This document shows positions 8,077-16,857 of a DNA stretch of 64,000 nt, piece after piece; the first letter of the stretch is position 1; each line of letters opens with the position of its first letter. Made by a program: the position numbers and the translations under genes. Below the pieces are notes generated by a model that did not search any database, was not told the origin of the DNA, and saw only the letters and a program-made list of their open reading frames with translations. This DNA comes from Caballeronia terrestris (GTDB lineage: Bacteria > Pseudomonadota > Gammaproteobacteria > Burkholderiales > Burkholderiaceae): contig NZ_FCOL02000003.1 in assembly GCF_001544515.1 (NCBI RefSeq), forward strand, positions 1 through 64,000, given 5' to 3'.

Positions 8077-9117
8077 ATGAAAGCGATCAACCGCATCATC
8101 GATCACGCGCGCGCGACGCCCATGCGCATCGTGCTGTGCGAGCCCGAGGACCCGCGCATGCTGCAGGCGGCGCAACGCGCGACGCGCGAGGGCATCGCGC
8201 GCATCGTGCTGGTCGGCGAGACGGCGCGCATCCGCGAGGCCGCGGCCCGCGAGCAGATCGATCTCGCGGACATGGACGTGATCGACCCGGCGACATCACC
8301 CCTCGCCACAGCTTGCGCCGACGAACTCTTCGCGCTGCGCAGCAAGAAAGGCATGACACGCGACGAAGCTCAACGCGAGGTGCTGAATCCGCTCTGCTTC
8401 GCGAACCTGCTGGTGCGCCTCGGCCAAGCGGACGGCTCCGTCGCGGGCGCGGTGAACACCACCGCCGACGTCGTGCGCGCCGCGATCCAGATCATCGGCG
8501 TGCGGCCGGGGTTCCGGCTCGTCTCGAGCTTCTTCCTGATGATGCTGTGCGAGCCGTTCCACACGATGAAGGGCGGCCTGATCTTCTCCGACTGCGCGCT
8601 CGTCGTCGAACCGGACGCGAACGAACTCGCCGAAATCGCGATGGCCGCCGCCGACAGCGCCGCGAGCCTGCTGATGGACGAGCCGCGCGTCGCGATGCTC
8701 TCGTTCTCGACGAGCGGCAGCGCGCGGCACGCGGCGGTCGACAAGGTCGTCGCCGCGACGGAACGCGTGAAGGCAGAGCGCCCCACCCTCGCCATCGACG
8801 GCGACGTTCAGCTCGACGCGGCGATCGTCGCGGAAATCGCGCGCCGCAAGGTCGAGCATTCGCAGGTCGACGGGCACGCCAACGTGCTGATCTTTCCGAG
8901 CCTGGAGGCGGGCAACATCGGCTACAAGCTGGCGGAGCGCATCGGCGGGGCGAAGGCGATCGGGCCTCTGCTGCAAGGGCTGAAGAAGCCAGCGAACGAC
9001 CTGTCGCGCGGCTGCAGCGCCGACGACATCTATTACGTGATCGCCGTGACGAGTGTGCAGGCGCAGGCCGTACTGCAATCGACGGCCGACACGCGAGCGG
9101 CCTCGTCCGCGCCGTGA
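8077..9117 (+). CDS. pta: Phosphate acetyltransferase
   Basis: A 346-residue single-domain phosphotransacetylase of the short type, without the N-terminal extension of E. coli Pta. Recognisable segments include GAVNTTADVVRAAIQIIG near residue 128, the FSTSGSARH region near residue 210, and a C-terminal GLKKPANDLSRGC near residue 308. It converts the acetyl phosphate produced by Xsc to acetyl-CoA, the usual partner reaction in taurine and isethionate catabolism. It follows xsc1 by 62 bp with a hairpin between, and overlaps the next gene by 4 bp. It is the only pta in the window, so both xsc copies probably depend on it. Confidence 0.92.
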   Translation: MKAINRIIDHARATPMRIVLCEPEDPRMLQAAQRATREGIARIVLVGETARIREAAAREQIDLADMDVIDPATSPLATACADELFALRSKKGMTRDEAQREVLNPLCFANLLVRLGQADGSVAGAVNTTADVVRAAIQIIGVRPGFRLVSSFFLMMLCEPFHTMKGGLIFSDCALVVEPDANELAEIAMAAADSAASLLMDEPRVAMLSFSTSGSARHAAVDKVVAATERVKAERPTLAIDGDVQLDAAIVAEIARRKVEHSQVDGHANVLIFPSLEAGNIGYKLAERIGGAKAIGPLLQGLKKPANDLSRGCSADDIYYVIAVTSVQAQAVLQSTADTRAASSAP

Positions 9118-9884
9118 GCATCGCGGGCGTGCTCCATGCGCTCACGCTGCTCGCACTGATGGGCGCCGCGAGCTACTTCCAGACGGTCACGGGCTTTGGA
9201 CTCGGCATGATCGTGCTCGGCGCGGCGAGCGGCTTCGGCCTCGCACCGCTCGCGAGCGTGGCCGCGCTGGTGAGCCTCGTCACGCTGGCGAACAGCGCCA
9301 TCGCGTTGCCGGGCACGCTACATCACATCGACTGGCGCGCGGTGGGCGCGGCGACGCTCGGGCTCTTGCCATCGGTGATCGCGGGTGTGCTGCTGCTCGA
9401 CTATCTGAGCGGCGCTGCGTCGGGCATCCTGCAGATGATGCTGGGCGCGGTGATCCTCTACGGCGGGCTCGCCGCCGCGTTGCGCCCCGCCCCGCTCGCG
9501 CGGCGCTCGGACGATCGCGGCTTCTTTCTCTCCGGCGTGTTCGGCGGCCTGCTGAGCGGGATGTTCGGCATTTCCGGTCCGCCGCTCGTGTTCCAGTTCT
9601 ATCGACAGCCGTTCTCGCTCATGCAGATCCGCTGCGCGCTGATCCTGCTGTTCGCCATGACGGCGCTGATTCGCTCGCTTTTCAGCGCGTGGCACGGACA
9701 GCTAGGACACGAGATCTGGATGCAGACGGTGTTTGCCGTGCCGGCGGTGGCGTTAGCGACGGTCGCGGCGCGGCGCTATCCGCCGCCGATATCCGGCGTC
9801 GCGACGCGAAGGATCGCGTTCGGGGTGCTGGTGGTCATTGGGGCCTATTTGATGGTGAGGGCGGTGCGGGGGTGGCTTCAATAA
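9114..9884 (+). CDS. TSUP (TauE/SafE family) permease, putative sulfite exporter
   Basis: A 256-residue integral membrane protein with two similar hydrophobic halves. The halves carry the family signatures QTVTGFGLGMIVLG near residue 23 and SGMFGISGPPLVFQF near residue 147. The start is taken as GTG 9114, which overlaps the pta TGA in a GTGA junction and gives tight translational coupling; no ATG fits the N-terminus. Several TSUP members export sulfite or sulfoacetate during sulfonate dissimilation (TauE, TauZ, SafE). Position directly after xsc1-pta makes sulfite export the best guess. Only 5 bp separate its stop from the convergent cobT-like stop. Confidence 0.8.
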   Translation: MSIAGVLHALTLLALMGAASYFQTVTGFGLGMIVLGAASGFGLAPLASVAALVSLVTLANSAIALPGTLHHIDWRAVGAATLGLLPSVIAGVLLLDYLSGAASGILQMMLGAVILYGGLAAALRPAPLARRSDDRGFFLSGVFGGLLSGMFGISGPPLVFQFYRQPFSLMQIRCALILLFAMTALIRSLFSAWHGQLGHEIWMQTVFAVPAVALATVAARRYPPPISGVATRRIAFGVLVVIGAYLMVRAVRGWLQ

Positions 9885-9889
9885 GCGCC

Positions 9890-11611
9890 CTACCCCCGCC
9901 CGCCCATCCACCGCACGACCTCCCCCAACATTTTCATATCCGGCGGCGTCGAAAGATCGAGCGCTAACGAGCGCCGGTAATACGGACTCAAGTCGAGCCC
10001 GACGCCCAGCCCAAGCACCTCGACATCGCGTACCGCTTCATGCCGCGCGACGACTTCCTTCAAATGATTGTCGAGATAGAACGCATCGTTGGTCTGCGCG
10101 GTCGCGCTGTCCATCGGGCTGCCGTCGGAGATCACGATCAGCATGCGCCGCTTCTCCGGCCGCGCGCCGAGCCGCTTGCACGCCCATTCGACAGCCTCGC
10201 CGTCGATACCCTCGCGAAACAGCTCCGCCCTGAACATCGCGGCGATGTCGCGGCGAGCGCGGCGCCAGTTCGTCGATGCATCCTTGAACACGAGATGCGA
10301 TACCTCGTTCAGCCGCCCCGGATGACGCGGCCGGCCGCGCGCGAGCCAGTCGAGTCGCGCGCGGCCGCCGTTCCACGCGGCCGTCGTGAAGCCGAGCACC
10401 TCGCTCGTCACGCCCGCGCGGTCGAGCGCGCGCACGAGGACGTCGATCATCGTCGCAACCGGTTCGACGTGCGCCTTCATCGACCCCGAGCAATCGATCA
10501 GGAAGCTCACCGCGCAATCCGCGACGAGCGTGTGTCGTTCCAGCCGAAAGAGCCGTCGCTCGTTCGGCGATGCCACGAGTTGCGCGAGGCGCCGTCCGTC
10601 GATGCGGCCATGCTCCTCGCCGAACGACCATCCGTCGCGCTCGGGATCGGCGAGCGCGGCCTTCAGCGCGTGCGCAAGGCGGCTCACGTTGATCCCCTGC
10701 GCCGCGATGCGCGCGTCGAGCTTCTCGCGGTACTCGTCGAGCAGCGCCCGGCGCACGCGTGTGGCGGGACGCACCTCCTCGTCGTAGCGACTCGTGTAGA
10801 CGCGATACCCGTCGCCCGACGCATCGAGTGCACGGCTCGTGCCCGTCACGGCGATGCCCATCTCCTTGTACTCGTCCTCATCCGAACCGAGCCATAGCGA
10901 AAACGTCTTGCGCGCGGCGGCTTGGTCATCGAGGTCGTCGGCGTCCGCGGACGAATGGTCGGCGCGCGCCGCCTGGATCATCTCGCTCACGCGCTGCGCG
11001 ATCTCCAGCGCGTGAATCGCGAACGCCGCCTGATCGTCACGTTGCCGGCGGATTCCCGCGAGGCCCGAGCCGAGCGCCGGCGCGATGGCCGCGCGCGTCG
11101 CTTCGATGAGTCCTTCGGTTTCCTCCAGCACCGGCTCGCCCGTCAGCCGCGACCACGCCATCTGCGACACCGTGTAGAGCAGGATGCCGAGGTGGCCGTC
11201 GAGCAGCCCCGAGCGGTGAAACGCGCGCGACCACGCCTCGAAACGATGCCGCACATTGCGCACGACGCCCGGCATGCCCGGCGGCGTCAGCGTTTCGCAG
11301 CGCAGTTGTTCGAGCAGTTCGAACACGAGCCGCTCGACCGGATCGGCGGGACATTGGTCGCGATGCAGCGCCGCGTCGGAATGCATGAGACGCAGCGCCG
11401 CGCCATCGGCGGCGCCACGCAGCGACGCGAAATCGTCGTCATGTCGATCAGTGTGCAGATGCGGCGCGTGCAGCGGCAGCGGACGGTCGCCGCGCCACAG
11501 GCGGCCGTCTCGATAATGCAGTTCGGCGTCACCGGTGAGCGCGCGCATGGCCGACGCGCACAGGCGCTCACGCGCCTCGGCGATGAGCGCCGCCCCGCGA
11601 TCGGCCGGCAT
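9890..11611 (-). CDS. cobT: CobT-like VWA-domain protein, partner of a CobS-like AAA+ ATPase
   Basis: A 573-residue protein with a long helical, acidic N-terminal region and a C-terminal von Willebrand A domain. The metal-ion-dependent adhesion motif DCSGS is near residue 382, and SDGSP near residue 501 completes it. This matches the CobT subunit of the aerobic cobaltochelatase, which with CobS forms an AAA+/VWA chaperone for CobN. The start is taken at ATG 11611, where TGATG joins the cobS stop; a longer frame upstream only overlaps cobS. No CobN or other cobalamin gene is present here, and the pair lies inside the duplicated xsc region, so a specialised function for another metalloenzyme is possible. 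Confidence 0.72.
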   Translation of the reverse strand: MPADRGAALIAEARERLCASAMRALTGDAELHYRDGRLWRGDRPLPLHAPHLHTDRHDDDFASLRGAADGAALRLMHSDAALHRDQCPADPVERLVFELLEQLRCETLTPPGMPGVVRNVRHRFEAWSRAFHRSGLLDGHLGILLYTVSQMAWSRLTGEPVLEETEGLIEATRAAIAPALGSGLAGIRRQRDDQAAFAIHALEIAQRVSEMIQAARADHSSADADDLDDQAAARKTFSLWLGSDEDEYKEMGIAVTGTSRALDASGDGYRVYTSRYDEEVRPATRVRRALLDEYREKLDARIAAQGINVSRLAHALKAALADPERDGWSFGEEHGRIDGRRLAQLVASPNERRLFRLERHTLVADCAVSFLIDCSGSMKAHVEPVATMIDVLVRALDRAGVTSEVLGFTTAAWNGGRARLDWLARGRPRHPGRLNEVSHLVFKDASTNWRRARRDIAAMFRAELFREGIDGEAVEWACKRLGARPEKRRMLIVISDGSPMDSATAQTNDAFYLDNHLKEVVARHEAVRDVEVLGLGVGLDLSPYYRRSLALDLSTPPDMKMLGEVVRWMGGRG

Positions 11612-12594
11612 CAGAAAAGCGCCGATGCGTGGCTCTCGCATCCGGCATCGAGTTCGCGGCCGAAGCAGCGCTGGAAATACTCGGCGACGGTTGGCCGCTC
11701 GGCCTCGTCGCACTTGTTGAGGAAGGTCAGGCGAAACGCCATCGCGGGATCGCGGAAGATCTGGCAGTTCTCCGCCCAGTTGATGACCGTGCGCGGCGAC
11801 ATCAGCGTCGACAGGTCGCCCGTGGCGAAGCCCTTGCGGGTGAGTTCGGCCACGCTGACCATCGATTCGATCAGCGCGCGGCCGGCGTCGTCGGCGAGTT
11901 CAGGCACGCGCGCGAGCACGATGCCCGCTTCCTCCGCGCGCGGCAGGTAGTTGAGCGTCGCGACGACGTTCCAGCGATCCATCTGCGCGTGATTTAGCAC
12001 CTGCGTGCCGTGGTATAGCCCGTTCAGGTTGCCGAGGCCGATGGTGTTGGTCGTTGCGAACATGCGGAAATACGGATGCGGGTGGATCACGCGGTTCTGG
12101 TCGAGCAGCGTGAACTTGCCGTCGCGCTCAAGAATGCGCTGGATCACGAACATCACGTCGGGGCGGCCGGCGTCGTATTCATCGAAGATCAGCGCGACCG
12201 GCCGTTGCAGCGCCCACGGCACGATGCCTTCCTGGAATTCGGTCACCTGCAGGTCGTCGCGCACGACGATCGCGTCCTTGCCGACGAGATCGAGCCGGCT
12301 GATGTGGCCGTCGAGGTTTACGCGCACGCACGGCCAGTTCAGGCGCGCGGCGACTTGCTCGATGTGCGTCGATTTCCCGGTGCCGTGCAGCCCCTGCACC
12401 ATCACGCGGCGATCGCGCGTAAAGCCTGCAAGGATCGCGAGCGTGACTTCAGGATTGAAGCGATAGGCCTCGTCGATATCGGGGACGTGGTCGTCGCGCT
12501 CGCTGAACGCGGGCACCATCAGGCCGGAATCGATGCCGAAAACGCTTCGCACCGGCACCATCCGGTCCGGCTTGCTGCTCGCGATATCTGTCAC
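11611..12594 (-). CDS. cobS: CobS-like AAA+ ATPase
   Basis: A 327-residue MoxR/CobS-type AAA+ ATPase. Walker A is GLHGTGKST (near residue 69), Walker B is LIFDEYDAG (near residue 134), and the sensor region FATTNT is near residue 179. The N-terminal segment with VFGIDSGLMVPAF resembles the CobS N-terminus. Translation starts at GTG 12594, preceded by GAGGAGAG about 8 bases upstream. It overlaps the cobT-like gene by one base (TGATG), so the two are co-translated. CobS/CobT hydrolyse ATP to drive cobalt insertion by CobN; here the target is unknown. The gene is divergent from xsc copy 2, with about 50 bp of unique sequence before the repeat begins. Confidence 0.75.
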   Translation of the reverse strand: MTDIASSKPDRMVPVRSVFGIDSGLMVPAFSERDDHVPDIDEAYRFNPEVTLAILAGFTRDRRVMVQGLHGTGKSTHIEQVAARLNWPCVRVNLDGHISRLDLVGKDAIVVRDDLQVTEFQEGIVPWALQRPVALIFDEYDAGRPDVMFVIQRILERDGKFTLLDQNRVIHPHPYFRMFATTNTIGLGNLNGLYHGTQVLNHAQMDRWNVVATLNYLPRAEEAGIVLARVPELADDAGRALIESMVSVAELTRKGFATGDLSTLMSPRTVINWAENCQIFRDPAMAFRLTFLNKCDEAERPTVAEYFQRCFGRELDAGCESHASALF

Positions 12595-12685
12595 TTTTGC
12601 TCTCCTCGGCGTATGTCTCTCTTTAGGCTCATCATAAACGCATTCTTTTTTAGATACAAATCATACCGAATAATGGAATTTGTCG

Positions 12686-12750
12686 TTGACGGTGGCGGTG
12701 CGTTGATCTACATTTGATTCAACGCACACTTTTCGGAACCTATCGTTCCG
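12686..12750 (+). promoter_or_regulatory. Promoter and palindromic operator of xsc2
   Basis: TTGACG (12686-12691), a 17-base spacer and TACATT (12709-12714) are followed by CGGAAC-CTATC-GTTCCG (12734-12750). The arrangement is identical to the one upstream of xsc1, so both genes should respond to the same regulator. The start of the divergent cobS gene lies about 90 bp to the left. Confidence 0.55.
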
Positions 12751-12775
12751 TTTTTATTAAACACCGGAGACACCC

Positions 12776-14602
12776 ATGAGCGAACTCGACCCCACCCTCG
12801 CCGCGCCCGCCACCGACGCCATCGGCCCGCAAGCCATGACGCCCTCCGAAGCGTTCGTCGAAACGCTCGCCGCCAACGGCGTCACCGATATGTTCGGCAT
12901 CATGGGTTCGGCCTTCATGGACGCGATGGATATCTTCGCGCCCGCTGGCATTCGTCTGATTCCGGTGGTCCACGAGCAAGGCGCCGGACATATGGCCGAT
13001 GGCTATGCGCGTGTCTCGGGCCGTCATGGCGTGGTGATCGGGCAGAACGGACCCGGTATCAGCAACTGCGTGACGTCGATTGCGGCGGCTTACTGGGCGC
13101 ACAGCCCGGTGGTGATCGTCACGCCTGAAGCGGGCACGATGGGCATTGGCCTCGGTGGCTTTCAGGAAGCCAAGCAGTTGCCAATGTTCCAGGAGTTCAC
13201 CAAGTACCAAGGCCACGTTACGCATCCGGCGCGCATGGCTGAATTCACGGGCCGATGCTTCGACCGCGCAATGGCCGAGATGGGGCCGACGCAACTGAAT
13301 ATCCCACGCGACTATTTCTACGGTCAGATCAAGGCCGAAATCCCGCAGCCGCAGCGGCTCGATCGTGGCGCGGGTGGCGAGCAGCGTCTGAACGAAGCGG
13401 CCGAACTGCTGGCGACTGCGCGCTTTCCGGTGATCATCTCGGGCGGTGGTGTCGTGATGGCTGATGCCATTGAGGAATGCAAGGCACTTGCCGAACGGCT
13501 CGGTGCACCGGTCGTGAACAGCTATCTGCATAACGACTCGTTCCCCGCGAGCCACCCGCTGTGGTGCGGCCCACTTGGCTATCAAGGCTCCAAGGCCGCA
13601 ATGAAACTGCTCGCCCGCGCGGACGTCGTGATCGCACTCGGCTCACGTCTGGGACCGTTCGGCACGCTGCCGCAGCACGGCATGGACTACTGGCCGAAGA
13701 ACGCGAAGATCATCCAGATCGATGCCGATCACAAGATGCTTGGGCTCGTGAAAAAGATCACCGTCGGCATTTGCGGCGATGCGAAAGCCGCCGCTGTCGC
13801 GCTGACGCAGCGTCTCAATGGCCGCACGCTCGCCTGCGATGCATCGCGCGAAGACCGCGCCGGACAGATTCGCTCCGAGAAGGCCGCCTGGGAGAAAGAA
13901 CTCGACGAATGGACGCATGAACGCGATCCGTACAGCCTCGACATGATCGAAGAGCAGAAGCACGAGCGCACCCCGGGCGGTGGTGAGTATCTGCATCCGC
14001 GTCAGGTGCTGCGTGAGTTGGAAAAGGCGATGCCTGAGGACGTGATGGTCTCGACCGATATCGGCAATATCAATTCAGTCGCGAACAGTTACTTGCGCTT
14101 CGAGAAGCCGCGCAGCTTCTTTGCTGCGATGAGTTGGGGTAACTGCGGCTACGCGTTCCCGACGATCATCGGCGCGAAGGTGGCCGCACCGCACCGTCCG
14201 GCGGTGTCCTACGCGGGCGATGGCGCCTGGGGCATGAGCCTGATGGAGACGATGACCTGCGTGCGCCACAACATTCCGGTGACGGCGGTGGTGTTCCACA
14301 ACCGCCAGTGGGGCGCGGAAAAGAAGAACCAGGTCGATTTCTACAACCGCCGCTTCGTTGCGGGCGAACTCGACAACCAGAGCTTCGCTGAAATCGGCCG
14401 GGCGATGGGTGCGGAGGGCATCGTCGTGGATCGGCTTGAAGATGTCGGACCGGCATTGAAACGCGCGATCGATCTGCAGATGAATCACGGTAAGACGACC
14501 ATCATCGAAATCATGTGTACCCGCGAACTCGGCGATCCGTTCCGCCGTGACGCACTCGCCAAGCCCGTGCGCATGCTCGACAAGTACAAGGACTACGTCT
14601 AA
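12776..14602 (+). CDS. xsc: Sulfoacetaldehyde acetyltransferase copy 2 (canonical)
   Basis: A 608-residue ThDP-dependent Xsc with the expected VVHEQGAGHMADG motif; E67 is the residue that activates the cofactor. The C-terminal GDGAWGMS and HNRQWGAEKKNQ segments bind ThDP-Mg and help shape the active site. It cleaves sulfoacetaldehyde with phosphate to acetyl phosphate and sulfite, the central step shared by taurine, isethionate and sulfoacetate breakdown. It is followed by a hairpin and an IclR gene on the same strand rather than by pta. Of the two copies this is the one expected to be fully active. Confidence 0.95.
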   Translation: MSELDPTLAAPATDAIGPQAMTPSEAFVETLAANGVTDMFGIMGSAFMDAMDIFAPAGIRLIPVVHEQGAGHMADGYARVSGRHGVVIGQNGPGISNCVTSIAAAYWAHSPVVIVTPEAGTMGIGLGGFQEAKQLPMFQEFTKYQGHVTHPARMAEFTGRCFDRAMAEMGPTQLNIPRDYFYGQIKAEIPQPQRLDRGAGGEQRLNEAAELLATARFPVIISGGGVVMADAIEECKALAERLGAPVVNSYLHNDSFPASHPLWCGPLGYQGSKAAMKLLARADVVIALGSRLGPFGTLPQHGMDYWPKNAKIIQIDADHKMLGLVKKITVGICGDAKAAAVALTQRLNGRTLACDASREDRAGQIRSEKAAWEKELDEWTHERDPYSLDMIEEQKHERTPGGGEYLHPRQVLRELEKAMPEDVMVSTDIGNINSVANSYLRFEKPRSFFAAMSWGNCGYAFPTIIGAKVAAPHRPAVSYAGDGAWGMSLMETMTCVRHNIPVTAVVFHNRQWGAEKKNQVDFYNRRFVAGELDNQSFAEIGRAMGAEGIVVDRLEDVGPALKRAIDLQMNHGKTTIIEIMCTRELGDPFRRDALAKPVRMLDKYKDYV

Positions 14603-14614
14603 CCGCTGAAACAT

Positions 14615-14637
14615 GCCGGAGGCCAACCACTTCCGGC
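14615..14637 (+). terminator. Hairpin after xsc2
   Basis: GCCGGAGG-ccaacca-CTTCCGGC forms an 8-bp stem (one G-T pair) with a 7-base loop directly after the xsc2 stop, followed by ctgtttcgtt. It occupies the same place as the hairpin after xsc1, but its right part lies outside the repeat. Confidence 0.4.
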
Positions 14638-14812
14638 CTGTTTCGTTCCATTTCGTACGACATAGCGCAAAGGCCCGCCCATGAACCTCGAATCCGGCTT
14701 ACCGTTTTCCGCCGATCCCGTGGACGTCGCGGACACGGCCGAAATCTTGTCGAAACCAGGCTGGACCCCGGTTGAGTACAATGTTGCCGATCCATTTTCC
14801 GGAACGGCAGAC

Positions 14813-15565
14813 ATGAAAAAAGCGGACACCCCGACCCTGCGTGCGTTCGCGCTGCTCGAACATCTCGTCGCTGCCGATGGCCCCGTGTCGCTCGCGGACA
14901 TCGCCCACGAAATCGATGCGCCGAAGGCCTCGTTGCACCGCATGCTCGCGTCGCTCGAAGCGGGCGGCCTCGTGATCCGCGAGCCCGGCCAGAAGAACGC
15001 ATACGTGATCGGGCCGCGTCTCGCGCAGCTCGGCCTCGGCGTGATGATGCATTCCGGCGCCCGGCGTCTGCGTCACGCGATCCTGACGCGCCTCGTGTCC
15101 GATCTCGGAGAAACCTGCAACCTCACGATGCTGCACGAAACGGAAGTGCTCTACCTCGATCGCGTCGAGGCGCCGTGGCCGCTGCGGCTCGACCTCAAGC
15201 CCGGGTCGCACGTGCCCGCGTATTGCAGCGCGAGCGGCAAGCTGTTGCTCGCGATGCTGCCGGCCAGCGAACGCGCGGTGCTCGTGCGCGCGCTCCAGTT
15301 GAAGCGTTTCACGCCCAACACGCTTACCGATCCCGAACTGCTCGAAGCCGAACTCGATCGCGCTGCGCACAAGGGCATCGCGGTGGATAACGAGGAGTTC
15401 GTCGTCGGCATCGTGTGCGTCGCAGCGCCCGTCGTCGATGCGCAGAATCAGTGCGTCGCCGCGATCGCCGTGCATGCGCCCGTGTCGCGCGCACCGCTTT
15501 CGAGGGCTTTGGAATTCGTGCCACGTCTGCAGGAAGCGGCCCGCGAGCTGGCTTCCACGTTCTGA
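14813..15565 (+). CDS. IclR-family regulator downstream of xsc2
   Basis: A 250-residue IclR regulator. The winged helix-turn-helix is near residues 20-50 (SLADIAHEIDAPKASLHRML) and the effector domain contains GETCNLTMLHETEVLYLDRVE and the YCSASGKLLLA segment typical of the family. ATG 14813 is chosen because the conserved domain starts soon after it; an in-frame ATG at 14681 would add 44 unstructured residues and cannot be excluded. The sequence just before 14813 contains CCGGAAC, a half of the palindrome found at the xsc and iseJ-like promoters, which could mean autoregulation. Same strand and proximity suggest it controls xsc. Confidence 0.82.
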   Translation: MKKADTPTLRAFALLEHLVAADGPVSLADIAHEIDAPKASLHRMLASLEAGGLVIREPGQKNAYVIGPRLAQLGLGVMMHSGARRLRHAILTRLVSDLGETCNLTMLHETEVLYLDRVEAPWPLRLDLKPGSHVPAYCSASGKLLLAMLPASERAVLVRALQLKRFTPNTLTDPELLEAELDRAAHKGIAVDNEEFVVGIVCVAAPVVDAQNQCVAAIAVHAPVSRAPLSRALEFVPRLQEAARELASTF

Positions 15566-15706
15566 TCGTTCAGCCCACGCCGCTAGCTGGTTACGATGGC
15601 GCTCATGGTGTGGTTTGTTCAACGGCGTTTGATGCGCCTGCGCTCCATGGCAAGTCCCATCGAAGCACAAGCGCATCAAACGATGTAAGCACGACCTGAC
15701 CGCGAC

Positions 15707-16528
15707 CTAGCCTGCCCCGTCCGCCTTGTGCAACAGCGGCGCGAATCGCAGCGACGCTTCCTTCAGCTTCGGCACGGCCTTCAGTAGATCCTCGAGACTC
15801 GAGCGCGCCGTCGGCGCATGCACGGCGAGCGACGCCAGTACGTGCTTGCCCTCCTCGTCGCGCACCGGCACGGCGACCGCCACCATCCCCCGCACGAATT
15901 CCTCGTTATCGATGCCCACGCCGCGCGCGGACAGCCGGTCGAGCTCCGCTTCGAGCAGGCTTGCGTCCGTGAGCGTCCGATAGGTCATCCGCGTGAGCGG
16001 CAGGCGCGCGAGCACTGCGCTGCGCTCGGCGCGTGTCATCTGCGAGAGAAACAGCTTGCCGCTCGCCGTGCAGTGCAGTGGCACGCGCATGCCCGGTTGC
16101 ATGTGCAGCCGCAGCGGCTCGTTCGTCTCGACCCGTTCGATGTAGAGCACGGTATCGCCATCGAGTGCGGTCAGGTTGCAAGTCTCGCCGAGGGTCTCGA
16201 CCAGCCCGCGCAGCAGCGACCGGCACGCACGCGTGAAGCTGCTGCTGCCGAGCGTCGCGAGCGCGAGTTGCGCCGCGCGCGGACCGAGCGTGATGCCGCG
16301 ATCGGTACCACGCGAATCCGGCAAGTGCATGACGTAGCCCTGCGCTTCGAGCGATTCGATGAGGCGCGTGAGCGTCGCCTTCGGAATGTGCAGCCGCGCA
16401 GAGAGTTGCGACAGTGTGTAAGGCTGCCCGGCGACCGCAAGCTGATCGAGGATCGACAGCGCGCGCAGGACGCGGCTGTCTTCGTTCGACTGGTGGTTTT
16501 TGCCGGGAGAAAGCGGGGTCTCGTTCAT
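15707..16528 (-). CDS. IclR-family regulator divergent from the iseJ-like gene
   Basis: A 273-residue IclR regulator with the DNA-binding domain near residues 20-65 (TLSQLSARLHIPKATLTRLIESLEAQG in part) and an effector domain including GETCNLTALDGDTVLYIERVE and CTASGKLFLSQM. It is transcribed away from the GMC dehydrogenase and transporter genes. The shared 330-bp spacer holds a GGAAC-N5-GTTCC palindrome, so it probably controls isethionate use and may also act on xsc. By role it would correspond to the regulator of the ise cluster of Cupriavidus, but I cannot align it here. Confidence 0.8.
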   Translation of the reverse strand: MNETPLSPGKNHQSNEDSRVLRALSILDQLAVAGQPYTLSQLSARLHIPKATLTRLIESLEAQGYVMHLPDSRGTDRGITLGPRAAQLALATLGSSSFTRACRSLLRGLVETLGETCNLTALDGDTVLYIERVETNEPLRLHMQPGMRVPLHCTASGKLFLSQMTRAERSAVLARLPLTRMTYRTLTDASLLEAELDRLSARGVGIDNEEFVRGMVAVAVPVRDEEGKHVLASLAVHAPTARSSLEDLLKAVPKLKEASLRFAPLLHKADGAG

Positions 16529-16788
16529 CGGGCGCGGGGCTCCTTGCCGTGACCGGCCGCATCGACCGGGTTCGATTAAAGCAGAACAAAATATATCATT
16601 TTTTAGATCAATGACGAAACCGCCAAGCAGCTACGCCTGGAATCATTCGAAAACTCTCGGCGAACGGCCCATCACCGCTCACCCCTGAATTTTGAGACAA
16701 ATTCGCGAGATTCCGTTCCACTTTCCGCTGACCGAACGTTTTCCACTTGGCATCGCGAGGCGTTTGCACGACATTGAAAGCTACAAAA

Positions 16789-16805
16789 CGGAACAACCCG
16801 TTCCA
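16789..16805. promoter_or_regulatory. CGGAAC-N5-GTTCC operator upstream of the iseJ-like gene
   Basis: CGGAAC-aaccc-GTTCCA has the same 5-base arms and 5-base centre as the palindromes at 6146-6162 and 12734-12750. It lies 53 bp upstream of the GMC dehydrogenase start, in the divergent region shared with an IclR gene. Confidence 0.5.
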
Positions 16806-16857
16806 TAGGGTTGAAGAAAAGACCAGCGTGAACGCCGGTCGAAAGGAGACAAGAATC

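Larger units (their letters stand above)
12648..14620 (+). repeat. 1,973-bp direct repeat, copy B (promoter + xsc2)
   Basis: Second copy of the segment at 6060-8032, in the same orientation. It is flanked by cobS on the left and by a different downstream sequence leading to an IclR gene on the right. The 4.6 kb between the copies (pta, TSUP exporter, cobT, cobS) could be deleted or amplified by homologous recombination. Confidence 0.92.

Noticed and set aside
8025..9113. A long N-terminal extension in frame with the TSUP exporter
   Set aside because: It lies inside pta in another frame and encodes arginine-rich low-complexity sequence; the GTG at 9114 overlapping the pta stop explains the exporter start.
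9890..12594. Cobalamin biosynthesis locus
   Set aside because: Only the CobS/CobT-like pair is present; there is no CobN or other B12 gene and the surroundings are all sulfonate-related.
6060..14620. Composite transposon formed by the two repeats
   Set aside because: Neither copy carries a transposase or terminal inverted repeats; each is simply promoter plus xsc.
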